A program made the position numbers and the translations under genes. The notes under the pieces were generated by a model. That model saw only the letters and a program-made list of their open reading frames with translations, was not told the DNA's origin and made no database searches. This document shows positions 11,085-21,045 of a stretch of DNA of 64,000 nt, in pieces. The stretch lies in assembly GCA_020086605.1 (NCBI GenBank), contig JACBWW010000021.1, positions 6,455,924-6,519,923 of the forward strand, given 5' to 3'. Position 1 is the first letter of the stretch, and each line of letters opens with the position of its first letter. The DNA is from Lanius collurio (taxonomy: Eukaryota; Chordata; Aves; Passeriformes; Laniidae).

Positions 11085-11265
11085 CTAAATCTTTTTGGCT
11101 GCCTGATTAATAATCCTGTCAGGCCTATCACAGGCACTAAACAGTAATGCTGGTTGCAGCTGAATTTTTTATACTTTCTATTAATCTTTAATGATAGCTT
11201 GGTCACCTAGTCTCTTTTATCTTGTCAGATAAATGTATGGTTAACAGGATAATGAGATTTCTGAG
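11085..11265. promoter_or_regulatory. Candidate enhancer with palindromic GATA pair
   Basis: Includes CTGATTAATAATCCTGTC, CCTATCACAGGCACTAAAC and a perfect inverted repeat at 11216-11233: TTTATCT, four-base spacer TGTC, then AGATAAA. That makes two GATA-factor sites in opposite orientation inside an AT-rich, repeat-free island. Confidence 0.45.
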
Positions 11266-11360
11266 GCTCTGTTCCTGCTCACAGCCATGCAGCACATGGG
11301 GTGACCCCTGCCCCTGCCGGGGGAGCCGATGGAGGGCATGGTAATTGCTGGATGTGCTGG

Positions 11361-11361
11361 N
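11361..11361. other. Unresolved base (N)
   Basis: The only ambiguous base in the window. It lies in an otherwise ordinary stretch and marks an assembly uncertainty or a masked polymorphism. Confidence 0.99.
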
Positions 11362-11384
11362 AATTGTTCCTACTATTGCTTTGG

Positions 11385-11565
11385 GTTAGCAAATATATTC
11401 CACTGATAATTTAGGGCACTGATAGGACTTTATTTATTAATAAATGGGAATGTGTATTTTTGCCTGTGGCAAAGACCAGCACAGAACTCGGGCTGGCCAC
11501 TGCTCTCGGAGTGAAGGATTGCTTCTTCATTAATTCAATAATTAACCTAATTCTGGGAGCTGAGC
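11385..11565. promoter_or_regulatory. AT-rich island, candidate conserved element
   Basis: GCAAATATATTCCACTGATAA, TTTATTTATTAATAAATGGG (which contains TTTATTAATAAA, a perfect 12-bp palindrome) and CATTAATTCAATAATTAACC lie within 160 bp. Free of recognised repeats. Confidence 0.42.
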
Positions 11566-12109
11566 ACGGCCTGCATGTGCCAGGACAGCATCCAGGGACC
11601 TTCAGGGAGCCTGAGATCCCCATGAGGGCTCTGTCACCACCTGCCCACCTGTTCCTGTCCCCTCAGCACTGGGATTGATCCAAGGTTGATGGATGTGCCG
11701 GGATGTGCTGGGACAGAAGCAGCGATGGGAGCAGCCACATTTGGGGTCAGCACATGGCCTTTGGAGCCCTCTGGACCTGCTGCTTCTCCCACCTCCCTGC
11801 CAGGGCCTCCCTCTCCTCCGGCCCCCTCCCCATCACCCCCAGAGCAGGGAGGGACCCCCGAACTCCCCACCCCCTGGGCATCCTCAGTGGGAGCGCTCCA
11901 GGGCTGAGCCCACCTCGGAGAGCGCTGGGCTGGCTCCTGCCCGATCCCTCTGCCTTCCCCTCTGCCCCACGGGTTTATTTCCCACAGATCCCGGGGCAAG
12001 GAGGCCTTTGTGGCTGCACAGGGCTCTGAGCAGGTTTCCCAGCTGACTTCAGAGTGAGGTGGGTGCTGGGCTCCTCTCCCCACGCGCAGCCAGCGCAGGG
12101 CAGCCGTAT
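11566..12109. other. GC-rich unique DNA, no gene seen
   Basis: Proline/serine-rich open frames in several phases reflect CCT/CCC richness (11780-11880). No domain is recognised. Confidence 0.5.
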
Positions 12110-12490
12110 TTTGGTGGCTTTTTGTTGCTCTGCTGCTCCAAGGAAGCTCCTTGCATTAATTATGTTGCCATGTAGAAAGCTCTGGCCTGTCATATATTTT
12201 CTTCTTTTTTTCTTTTCTTTTTTTTTTTTTTAAGCTCTGTTTTTCATAAAGTGGTCCTAAAATGACACGGAAAGCAGCTGCTTAAGCAATTGTGCCAATT
12301 AATGGGTCTCTGAAATTAAAACGCCTACACAGTCTAGATGAGATTTCTCCAGGAGGGAATTCAGCAATTGTCTTCATGATAATCAGGCTTGACTTGTCTT
12401 AGCACACATTAATAAAAAAGCAAATGCATTCAAAGAGATGCCCTTTAGTGGAGAATATCCACAATATAGTAATGAGTCTCCAAAAAAAAA
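12110..12490. promoter_or_regulatory. AT-rich island, candidate conserved element, with pyrimidine tract
   Basis: TTGCATTAATTATGTTGCC near 12150, GTGCCAATTAATGGG near 12291, CACACATTAATAAAAAAGC near 12404 and ACAATATAGTAATGAG near 12461 give a long repeat-free run of homeodomain-type words. A pure pyrimidine tract sits at 12197-12231. Confidence 0.45.
12197..12231 (+). repeat. 35-bp homopyrimidine tract
   Basis: Uninterrupted T/C run (mostly T, four C). Nothing upstream looks like a retrotransposed gene, so I do not read it as the reverse complement of an integrated poly-A tail. Confidence 0.85.
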
Positions 12491-12690
12491 AAGAACGAGG
12501 GGGGAGAGAGGAGGGATGCTGAGCTGGCTCCAGCCTTTCCTTGAGGGAGGGAGACTTGGAATTCATGTCATGGATTTGCTGGATTCTCCTGCTGCAGCTG
12601 CTGGATGCAAATCTCCTCTCTGTGCAGAAGCAGAGCCCAGGCAGCGGCTCAGCGGGAGGGTCCAGAATTCCCATTGGAAGTGGGAACACC

Positions 12691-12728
12691 GGGGGCTGTG
12701 GGGATCCCCGGGGGCTGTGGGGATCCCC
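12691..12728 (+). repeat. Exact 19-bp tandem duplication
   Basis: GGGGGCTGTGGGGATCCCC occurs twice with no mismatch. Perfect identity indicates a recent duplication. Confidence 0.95.
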
Positions 12729-12964
12729 GGGCCACGAGGGACAGTGACAGGGGCTAGGCTGAGGCTGCTGGGCGTGGCACAGGGGCCAAAGCTGTTGGAG
12801 ATCCCCCTGTGCCCACGGCATCCAGCACCTGCTCCTGCCCTTGCCCTGCTGCAGGGGATGGGACAGGAATTCCCACAGGAATTGCTGCTGTGCCCTGCTG
12901 TGGACGGCCCCGTTCCAGCTGGGGGACAGGAGGACAGGGATAGGGGCTCTGGCAGTGTCCAGGG

Positions 12965-13110
12965 CAGGAGTGGAGTCCCCATTCCTGCAGGGATTTAAAG
13001 CCTTGTGGATGTGGCACCTGGGGATATGGGTTGTGGTGGCCTTGGGAATGGTTGAACTCAATGACCTCCAAGGGCTTTTCCAACCAAAATAATTCCATGG
13101 TCCTGTGGGT
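12965..13110 (+). mobile_element. CR1 LINE 3' end, second subfamily
   Basis: GGATGTGGCACCTGGGGA, GGTTGAACTCAATGACCTCC and GGCTTTTCCAACC mark the CR1 type whose tail runs 'GGTTGGACTCGATGATCT...TTTTCCAACC'. The upstream part fades into unique sequence near 12965. Confidence 0.9.
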
Positions 13111-13605
13111 CCCTGACCCTCACCCAGCAGGGATGTTCACCTCCACCTCAGCTGGCCAAAGGGGTGTGAGGTGGGACTGTTTCTGCCCTTAGCTTCAGGT
13201 CTGTCTCAGAGGGAGGGACCTGATTTCTGCCTGGAAAGTGAGGAATTCCCCCCATGCCACCCCACTACTTTTGGAAACAAGGATGTGCATTAACGTTAAG
13301 TGGCCACCCCATTTCCTCAGAAGAGGTTTAGGGGCAGCAGCCAAACCACTTGGGGTGGTTTTGTCCAAGAGCACCATCCCGATGCCAAGGAAAATGCCAA
13401 AATTTACATTGGGACACCCCATCCCCAACTGGGACAGCCCTGGCACACCCCGGGGCGCTGCAGCCTGGCACGCCCGTGTTCCCACGTGTGCTGCAGCCCA
13501 GGGAACAGGCACAGCTATCCCTGGATCTGGCACCTCGTTCCCTTCCCCCCTAATTAAGCGCAGCTCTGTTTGTGTTTCTTGGCGGCTGCAGCCTCCTGAC
13601 AGTTT
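13111..13605. other. Unique DNA without recognisable feature
   Basis: GC-moderate. Open frames on both strands lack signature. Confidence 0.45.
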
Positions 13606-13740
13606 GTCTGGAAAAGTCTTTTCTCTTTTCTCCCCCTTGTTATTTTCATTTCAAAAATTTAGGAGGCTTTAAAAACAAAAGTATTTAGAGCAAACACGAT
13701 CTTCCCCTATGCAAAATTGATGAAAGAAAAAGACTTACAG
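13606..13740. promoter_or_regulatory. Short AT-rich island
   Basis: TTATTTTCATTTCAAAAATTT and GCTTTAAAAACAAAAGTATT follow a pyrimidine-rich lead. Could be a small conserved element. Confidence 0.28.
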
Positions 13741-13787
13741 CTCTAAACCCCGGCACTGCTGCTGCTGGAGCAACCAAAGCTGGGAGT

Positions 13788-13855
13788 TCATGGCATTATG
13801 GGATGGGCAGGGTTGGAGGGACCTTGGAGATCCTCTAGTTCCCATAAAACTAATT
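13788..13855 (-). mobile_element. Degraded CR1 3' tip
   Basis: GGGTTGGAGGGACCTTGGAG followed by ATCCTCTAGTTCCCAT is recognisable as the reverse complement of the tail type that ends CTAGTTCC. The rest is lost or too diverged. Confidence 0.65.
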
Positions 13856-14084
13856 AAAGAGGGACCAGCACCAGTGGCTGTGGAGCTGGAGCTGCTGCAG
13901 GGTCCCTCTGGCTGTGCTCTGGCTGTCCCATCCCTCACCATTCCTGAGGCCATCCCGATCTTCTCCATCCCAGCCCAACTCCCGTGGGATACCAGAGCCC
14001 CCTCAGGCTCCCAGGCTGGGCAGGAGCTGCCAGCTTGGCCCAGGAGCACAGGGAATCCTGCAAAACATTCCTCATTTTTCGTTT

Positions 14085-14390
14085 CATCCTCGATGGTGTT
14101 TTGGATTTTCAGTTCCATCCTGGTTTGAGCAAATATTTTGATTGCACCCAAGTGCGAACATAACAAACGCTGTTTAGACAAAAGCAGCACAGCCTCGATT
14201 AGTTTTAGACAATTTGTCCTAATATTGTTTTGGATCACGCATTTATTCCCCCATAAAGATTTGATTGCTTTGCTTGTTTCATTAATCTTTATTTGTTTAA
14301 TCATCTGCTAAATCTGTTTAATCATTGGTTTAAGTGGAAAGATTACATGAAGATATTTATTGCTCAGTGTCTGAACTGCCCTGACATCTC
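14085..14390. promoter_or_regulatory. Candidate enhancer with phased TGTTTAATCAT repeats
   Basis: GACAATTTGTCCTAATATTG, CCCATAAAGATTTGATTGC and TTTCATTAATCTTTATTTG precede two exact copies of TGTTTAATCAT at 14294-14304 and 14315-14325, 21 bp apart (two helical turns). Repeat-free and AT-rich. Confidence 0.45.
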
Positions 14391-14999
14391 ATCCAGCACT
14401 CTTCCCTCCCTGGGCCCTGCTTTTCTGCACCGGCCACTGGCTCCCACCCGCTGGGATTTTCCCGAGTTGTCCATCATTTCCCAGCCCTCTGCCAGTGATG
14501 GGTGGAAAAACCCAAAGAGGAAACCTCCGGGCCTGCCTTTGCTGCAGTGCAAACTTTTCCAGGCTGCCAGGGATGCTGTGATGGATGTGGCTCAGCCATG
14601 GGAGGAGGATTCCAGCCCCGACCGCCCCTGTTCCTCCCACTGGATTTGGTGACACCAATTAATCCCCTGGAAGGCAGCGGTGTGAGGCACCAGCATCTTT
14701 TTTATGGATAATGCCAGGGGAATTCAGAGATCTTAAACTTTGGGGAGAGCGCCGTGTGGTTGTGGCTGCAGTGGGACCTGGAGGTTAAAGCCTCGTTCCA
14801 GCTGGAAAAGAGGGATCTGCCTCTGGCACTTCAGAGAGGCTCAGAGCAGCAGGTTAACGATGGTTTTCCTTTTTCCCTGGCTTCTCCCCGCTCCCAGTCC
14901 CTCTCAGCCATCCCAGTCCCCCATCCCGCTCCTGCCCGCCCCAGGCCAAGGCAAGGGATGAATTTTTGATGCCAGGCCGCGTTTTCCCCGGGCTGGGCT
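14391..14999. other. GC-rich unique DNA, no gene seen
   Basis: No repeat or coding signature. Composition rises in GC and CpG toward 15000. Confidence 0.45.
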
Positions 15000-16160
15000 T
15001 GGAACGTGCGATATTCCAGCAGCTCCGGCTCGGCTGCCGCTGCAATCAGCGCCTCGATCGCTGGGAGGATATTTTGTGAATTAATGAAAAAGGCGATCAC
15101 GGAAGGTCCGGCAGGACGGGGGGAGGAGGGAGCCCGGCAGAATCTTAACGAGCACAGGGGGGAATTCCACCCCCGCTCCCCCTCAGCGCCTTGGATGGGG
15201 GCGGATTTTTTGGGGGGATTTTTTGTCCTTTTCCCCGTTTTTTGGCCCCTCACCCTGGGCGGGGGTGCCGCCCGCCCACCCAGCCCGTCCGGCTCTGATT
15301 GTGCCGAATATGCGGCGATTTGTGTCGAGCACCGGCGGGCGCTGGCGGATCCTCGCTGGCAGATCTTGTCCTCATTACTGAATAATTCATCGCCGCATTA
15401 ATGGCTTCGGATCCCAGCGCGCTCCCGCTCTCTCCTCCTCTCCTGCCTCACTCTGCCCACTTGGGAAAACTTTATTATGCCTCGCTCTGACGACAGAGTA
15501 TACAGATAAAAGATAATTGCTTGGCTTGACTCCCCCATTGATATGAAAATAAGATTTAAATTATTCACTTCAGTTTAAAGGTTAGTTGAAGGTTATTACA
15601 GGGGATAAAAAAATCACTCTTCATAACATTTCTGTTGGAGATGAGACAGGTTTGAAAGGCCTAATTTGCACGGCAGGCCGAGGCGGCTTGTTGTGAATAA
15701 ACCCGGAGCCCCTCCAGAGATTTTAATCGCCAAGAAGTCAATTATTTATAAGCAAATTACGCCGAGCTGCTCGGGTATAGACAACCCAGCTCGGCGTGAA
15801 TAGGGACAAGATGGAACCTATATAACTTAATATACCTCCCATTGAACAGCAGCGAGAGCCTCGCCCGGCGCTTCCCGCCTCTAATCCCGGCTGGAATTTA
15901 ATGAGCGGCTGAATTTCAGAGGGGGGGCCTGATCCCAGCTCCCTTGGACTCCTGTTTATTTTATTCCTCCCCTTCAGTCTCCCGGCTTCCAGCCTCCGTC
16001 TCCAGCTCCCTTTTGTGTTGCCGCCTTGTAAATGGAATTAAAGGATTGTAAATTTTCCTGCCGAGCAATAGGCCTTGAAAGCGGGGACGTCACTTCGCCG
16101 AGCGATCGGCTTTATCCCGGCTTTCACTTAATGCTCTTTTATGTAGGGAACGATTGCAGC
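15000..16160. promoter_or_regulatory. Large CpG-plus-AT block, strongest regulatory candidate by size
   Basis: 15000-15420 is CpG-bearing (GCCGAATATGCGGCGATTTG, CAGCGCCTCGATCGCTGG). 15460-15850 is AT-rich with ACAGATAAAAGATAATTGC, a perfect inverted repeat at 15759-15797 and CCTATATAACTTAATATACC at about 15818. 15890-16160 again mixes TAAT words and CpG. No repeats are recognised across 1.1 kb, unusual here. It could be an enhancer cluster or a promoter of an unannotated non-coding transcript; no open frame suggests protein. Confidence 0.5.
15759..15797. promoter_or_regulatory. Perfect 10-bp inverted repeat (hairpin)
   Basis: ACGCCGAGCT at 15759-15768 is matched by AGCTCGGCGT at 15788-15797. 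Inside the loop GGGT and ACCC could add four more pairs next to the second arm. CpG-containing arms inside an AT-rich island are atypical of the surroundings. It could be a dimeric factor site or a structured RNA if transcribed. Confidence 0.6.
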
Positions 16161-16749
16161 GCCTGGTGCTGGGAGAGTGGCAAATCTCCTGGTTGGAGTT
16201 AATAATTAATGCCCAGCCCTGGCAGCGGGGCCATGGCTCAGAGCGGGCTCGCCCCGACCGCAGCGCTCCCCATCCATCACCGGCACTCGCTGCTCCGCAA
16301 AGAAAGATCCATGGGAAACCAGGACCTGCAGTGCAACGGGATCCCAGAGCCCTGCAGGTGTGATCCAGGCCATAAATCCCTGGTTCTGTGGGACTGTAGG
16401 TGTGCAGAGTGCTTGTGGAACGGACAGGTTCTGGGTTCAGCCCTAAATGCAGGTGCTTTAAAGAGACATCGAGGTCTCCCACTCGGGTGCCTCATTAATC
16501 CAGGGAAATGCAAATGGGATGAGCACCAGGCTGGGGGATCCTTCCTGGTGTTCCTGGTGCTCCATGTCCTGCTCTGCTGGAGCTCCCAGGGACCATGGCA
16601 AAGTCACTGCCCTTATGTGGCAACCTCTCCTTGTACCTGGTAGCCCAAGGACAGGGGATCCCAAAGGCTCCTCCTGCTCAGCCTGAGCCATGCAATTCAC
16701 CACCAGCCCCGTGAGCGTGGCCCCAGAGCGATGGAGCGCTTTGGGATCA
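16161..16749. other. Unique DNA without recognisable feature
   Basis: Starts with the edge of the upstream island (GTTAATAATTAATGCCC near 16199), then GC-moderate sequence without repeats or coding signals. Confidence 0.4.
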
Positions 16750-17166
16750 CAGAATCCATGGAAATGCTCCAAGGGCTGGAGCTCCTCTGCTCTGGGGACA
16801 GGCCGGGAGAGTTGGGAATGTTCACCTGGAGAAGAGAAGGTTCTGAGGAGAACTTAGAGCCCAAAGGGGCTCCATGAGAGCTGGAGAGGGTCTTGGGACA
16901 AGGGATAGAGGGATGGGACACAGGGAATGTCTTCCCACTGCCAGAGGGTAGGGATAGATGGGATAAGGGGAAGGAATTGCTCCCTGTGAGGGTATGAGGG
17001 GCTAGCACAGGGTGCCCAGAGAAGCTGTGGCTGCCCCTGGATCCCTGGAAGTGTCCAAGGCCAGGCTGGACGGGGCTTGGAGCAGCCTGGGACAGTGGGA
17101 GGTGTCCCTGCCAATGGCAGAGGTGGCACTGGGTGACGTCTAAGGTCCCTTCCCACCCAAACCAAG
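16750..17166 (+). mobile_element. CR1 LINE 3' end, about 417 bp
   Basis: Starts at AATCCATGGAAATGCTCC, within the ORF2 C-terminal region, and runs through GTTCACCTGGAGAAGAGAAG, GACACAGGGAATGTCTTCC and GCCAATGGCAGAGGTGG to the 3' tail. Frameshifts break the frame. No internal deletion is apparent, so it is a useful reference for judging the shortened copies. Confidence 0.96.
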
Positions 17167-17357
17167 CCTTCTCGTCTCTCCCATTTGAGCTGGAAGAAGC
17201 ATTGGAATGTTCAATCCCCCTCCCCAAAGCCCGCCCAGGCAGCACCCGTGGGTGCCTCTGTGAGCAGAGCTGTTATTTGTGTGTGGGTTTGGGTTGGGAT
17301 GAGCTGGAAGCAAAGCCCAGGAGTGGCTCCAAACTCCTGTGCTGCAGGAGAAGGGCA

Positions 17358-17402
17358 GAGCAGGGAATGTGTGAGCAGGGAATGTGTGAGCAGGGAATGC
17401 GT
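17358..17402 (+). repeat. 15-bp tandem repeat, three copies
   Basis: GAGCAGGGAATGTGT at 17358, 17373 and 17388; the third has one change. The perfect period of five codons keeps frames open. Confidence 0.95.
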
Positions 17403-17761
17403 TTGCTGTCGTGTCAGGCCCTGGATGTGCAGAGTTGCCCGGTGTGGATCCGACTCTGGCGCATGCCTGGCACAGTGGGAAGCAGAGCTGAGCTGTTCCT
17501 GAGTGCTCAGAGGTGTCGTGTTCCAGTTAAACCCTTTTACCTTTTATTTAAAATTCACAGAGGCCTGACAGGTAATCCCGGGAGCTGCAGCGTCGCAGCA
17601 GCCAGGGCTGAGCTGTGCAAAACGATGCTGTGGAAATCCTGGGCTTTCCTCTGCCTCCCTTTTCCTTCCACAATTAGTGCCCCTGTTCCTTCCACTGGTT
17701 GTGGATGGGTAGAGCTGTTGGTGCTCCCTGGGTCCAGCCCCTGCTGTGGGCACCTTATCAA
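17403..17761. other. Unique DNA without recognisable feature
   Basis: A short AT patch (CCTTTTATTTAAAATTCAC near 17540) is the only contrast. Confidence 0.4.
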
Positions 17762-17857
17762 TATATTGGGAGGTATCAGATATTGATATTTTGTGAGAGA
17801 TTACCAGGTACTGATGTATTGGGACAGATACCAGACATTGATATATTGGGAGAGAGA
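17762..17857. repeat. 27-bp AT-rich minisatellite, about 3.5 copies
   Basis: Units begin with TATTGGGA (17764, 17817, 17844) or the diverged TTTTGTGA (near 17789). They carry TATCAGATATTGATA-like cores, which are themselves near-palindromic. AT-rich, unlike the other minisatellites in the window. Confidence 0.8.
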
Positions 17858-17995
17858 GGCTGCCAGACCCTGGGTAAGGCTTGACTTAGCCAAAAAATTC
17901 CCAGAGTCCCACTGGACACTCCAGGCCTCATCGGGTTTCCTATGGAATCCTGCTGGGGGGAATTAATGGCCGGCAGATGATCTTTACAGATGTTC

Positions 17996-18080
17996 ATAAT
18001 AATGATTATAATAACTATTATTAATAATAAGCAATAGTAATAGGAGTAATAATAATAACAATAGTAATAATATTAATAAG
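17996..18080. repeat. Imperfect (TAA)n microsatellite
   Basis: Interrupted TAA/AAT units over 85 bp between GC-rich flanks. There is no CR1 next to it, so it is not an insertion tail that I can tie to an element. Confidence 0.9.
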
Positions 18081-18159
18081 GCTGCCTGGCCTCCCTGCTG
18101 CCCCCTCCCCACCCCAGCTCCTCTCTGTGTTTCCCCCAGCCATTCCTGGTGCCTGGGCA

Positions 18160-18200
18160 GGGACAGATTAATGAGGGACGGATTAATGAACTAATTGGCT
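18160..18200. promoter_or_regulatory. Clustered homeodomain-type sites
   Basis: GATTAATGA occurs at 18166-18174 and again at 18181-18189, 15 bp apart, followed by CTAATTGG. Five TAAT/ATTA cores lie within 30 bp in GC-rich context. Function is inferred only. Confidence 0.3.
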
Positions 18201-18889
18201 GGAATTGGTGGAGCTGGAATGTGCAGGAGGCGGCTGCTGCTGAGGGCTGGTACCACCGGGGAGCTTTGATCTCCCGGTCTCATTATCCAGGGCCTTGGGA
18301 GCATCCCTAAAGCACCCCCGGACATCCCCCTGGAGCTGGGAGGGGCGGAAGGGAGCTGAGGGGTGGAATGTTTGGGACCAAAGGCAGCATCCTTGGAGTC
18401 TGCTCCAGCAGAAATGGGTGAGACTGGGCGTTCCCACTGCTGCCAGGGATGGGCCGCTATCCACAGGCAATGCTCTGCCCCTTACCTAGGATAACTCCAA
18501 AGGGAACGCTGCACTTCCCAGGCTTTTCCTTGTGCTCCAGAACCTCTGGCGCTGGGTGTCCGCTCTCCTGGTGCTCAGTGACCACAGAATGACACAGTCC
18601 TTGGGGGAAACTGCTTGGGAGAGTCAAACTGGAATGTCCCAGGTGAGGCAGCATCACCGGGAATTTCTGAGGGATGAGGAGGTGCCAGCGGTGCTTTCCC
18701 CACCCCAAATCCCGCCGCCTCAGGGGAGCTCGGAGCAGAAAGCACTGCCCATCTTTTTATCTCGGAACAGTGAAGCTGGGCCCCTCCTGCACTCCCACGT
18801 TTGCCTTTCCTGCCTGCTCCGAGGGAGAAAAATCCCTCTTAAATCATTCAGTGCCTCTCTAATGTATTCACAGCGTGGACGAGGGAACA
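18201..18889. other. Unique DNA, no gene seen
   Basis: GC-moderate; no repeat or coding evidence. Confidence 0.45.
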
Positions 18890-19075
18890 AGATCTGAAAC
18901 ACTCCTTTTTCCAGTCAGACTATTAACTGGTGACACTTTGACACTGGCAAGAAGTATGGGAGATTAAAAAGTAAAAACTGCACAGAAATCTAAGTGCCTT
19001 CCCATAGTGCTGGAATAAAAATTGCTGTTAGGAGCATTAAAATAGAGCCCTTGTCAGGAGCGATGGATTCCGGGG
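18890..19075. promoter_or_regulatory. AT-leaning island
   Basis: GACTATTAACTGGTGACAC, GGAGATTAAAAAGTAAAAAC and TAGGAGCATTAAAATAGAGC within 180 bp, free of recognised repeats. Confidence 0.3.
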
Positions 19076-19597
19076 ACGTGCCTGCTGCTTCCCGGGCCTT
19101 CCCTGCCTGCGCTTCCCGGGAAAGGGAAACCAGGGAGCGCTCAGAGGAGGTAGAGGATGCACTCCCAGGCTGAGGCAGGGGATGAAGGCTCAGAGGGAGG
19201 GGTTCGGCCTCTCCTCCCGGGAGATTTGGACCCGTGGGGTCTCGGGGGCCCCTTTCATCTGCCCGTGACATTCAGAGTCCCCCGGAGGCGGCTGGGGGAT
19301 GAAAGCAGGAGATGAAGGAGCCGGCTTTTCTTGGCACCATTAATCATTTATCAGCTAATCAAGAACGCTCGCAGGAGATGAGGGGAGAGAGGAGCTCGTT
19401 CCTAATAGGGATTAGTTCGCTTAGGGTTATTTTTTCCCCTTGCACTGATTTCCCAAGGAAATGAGGGGAGGGCTGCAGTTACCCCTCCCTGCTTCCCGGC
19501 ACCCTGGACCTCCCGGCAGCCGGGATGGGCTGGCCCAGAAAAGCCCTCGGGGCCTGAAATTCCCAGCACTGGAAGCAGGAATCGCAGCCAGCAGGAG
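19076..19597. other. Unique DNA with one TAAT-rich patch
   Basis: CACCATTAATCATTTATCAGC followed by TAATCAAGAACG near 19337-19367 is a compact homeodomain-type cluster. The rest is GC-rich and unremarkable. Confidence 0.35.
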
Positions 19598-19870
19598 CAG
19601 CCAGGTGGGGTTCGGACTCTGCTCCCAGGGAACAGGGACAGGAGGAGCACATCGGGTTAAGCGGCACCAGGGCAGGCTGAGGTTGGACATGAGGAGGAAT
19701 TTCTGCCTGGAAAGGGTGGTCAGGCATTGGAACTGCCCAGGGAGGTGTCCAAGGAAGGGCTGCATGTAGCACTCAGAGCTCTGGGCTGGGGACAGGGTGG
19801 GGATGGGGCACATCTTGGACTCGATGGTCTGGGAGGGCTTTTCCAGCCTCAGGGATTCTGGGATTCTGTA
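19598..19870 (+). mobile_element. CR1 LINE 3' end, second subfamily, with ORF2 relic
   Basis: Translation shows RLRLDMRRNFCLERVVRHWN, the C-terminal ORF2 segment of CR1, from about 19666, then a frameshift. The tail has GGACTCGATGGTCTGGGAGG and ends GGGATTCTGGGATTCTG, the CR1 3' octamer repeat. It is the same subfamily as the reverse-strand copy at 51885-52085. Confidence 0.94.
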
Positions 19871-20204
19871 AACTGTGTCCCCAAGTGCCACACCTCCAGT
19901 GTGGGCATGGAGATTGTCCCTCAGAGTGGTGGGAAAATGATCTCCCGAGTTGTGGTTCTCCGGAAACTCCCCTGGAAGCACCTGGAAAAGCAACGTGGGC
20001 ATCCAGCTGGGAGCTACACGAGGATCTGCAGCGTGGCAGGGAATCAGCCTCCATGGGGTTTTCCCGTGGGGGTTCAGGGGTTCCATCCAGCCCCTGACAC
20101 CTTGCACAGGAGCAGCCAAACCTTTAAGTGGAATTTGCTGAACTTCCAGCTCCTGGAGTGGCACTGGGTGGAAATCTTCCCTTCCTGAGATGACAGGGAC
20201 AGAT

Positions 20205-20560
20205 TTCAACCCCCCTGGCTTGAAAATGTGAACTCTGCTCTCTCAAACTAAATAGAAATAAGAACAAATAAGTGACATTTTAAAACCTGGTGACATTTCC
20301 ATGAGCAAGTGGTGATTTTTGGGTATTTGGAGCCGGCGATGCCACACTCAGCTCTGCTGCCTCCTTGGGCATTGCTCGCAGGGAGGGTTTAATTCTCCTA
20401 TAAATACTGCAGCTTTACAGCAGCAGCCCCGCTCAGATAGGCAATAATACCCAGTTCTGCATTTCAGGTAAGGCTTTAAACTAAATTAAATCTCCTCAGT
20501 GTGGCTAATCAGAGATTAGCTTTGATCACAGTGTGTTAGCCCAGGCCAATCCCATGGAAA
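20205..20560. promoter_or_regulatory. AT-rich island with perfect TAATC palindrome
   Basis: CTAAATAGAAATAAGAACAAA near 20249, CTCCTATAAATACTGCAGC near 20396, and GCTAATC-AGA-GATTAGC at 20504-20520. The palindrome has 7-bp arms and places two TAATC (bicoid/OTX/PITX-type) cores in inverted orientation. TTTGATCACA follows directly. Confidence 0.45.
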
Positions 20561-20902
20561 TCCTCGGGCAGCCCCAGCACCAGGAATGCTTTGTCCTGTG
20601 CTTGGAACACTGAGCTCCAGCCCCAGGGCAGGCCAGAGGGGATTTTTGCTCTCCTACTTTTAGGTGTTTCTCTCCATGCAGGAAAAGGTCCCTGCTGTGC
20701 CCTGGACATCTCCTGCTGCCCTGGGCTGGGGGTGATGGGTTTGGATCTGACCTCTCCCAGCTCCCAGTGGAGCTTCCTCCATCTCCTGCATCCAAGGAAA
20801 TGGTGAGGATCCATCTTGGAAGTGAGGGAGCTGATAATGGTGGGTTTGCTAGAGCTGGGTTATAGAGCACCAAGGTCCTCCAGCTCACATCTAGCAGCTG
20901 TT
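20561..20902. other. Unique DNA without recognisable feature
   Basis: GC-moderate; no repeat or coding evidence. Confidence 0.4.
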
Positions 20903-21045
20903 ATTCCATGGAATCCTGGGATGGTTGGCTTGGAAGAGACCTTAAAACTCATCCATTCCCACCCCCGCCATGGTCAGGGACACCTTCCTCAGACTGGATT
21001 GTTCCAATCTTGGACATTGCCAGGGACGGGGCACTTGTACAGAGT
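20903..21045 (-). mobile_element. CR1 LINE 3' tip
   Basis: ATTCCATGGAATCCTGGGATGG, GGAAGAGACCTTAAAACTC and GCCATGGTCAGGGACACC read as the CR1 tail in reverse. Divergence increases past ACATTGCCAGGGACGGG, and the element fades out. Confidence 0.9.

Noticed and set aside
15817..15826. TATA-box promoter (CTATATAA)
   Set aside because: A TATA-like word in AT-rich DNA is expected by chance; no downstream exon or initiator evidence. Kept only as part of the larger island.
20398..20406. TATAAATA promoter element
   Set aside because: Same reason: AT-rich island, no transcript or coding support.
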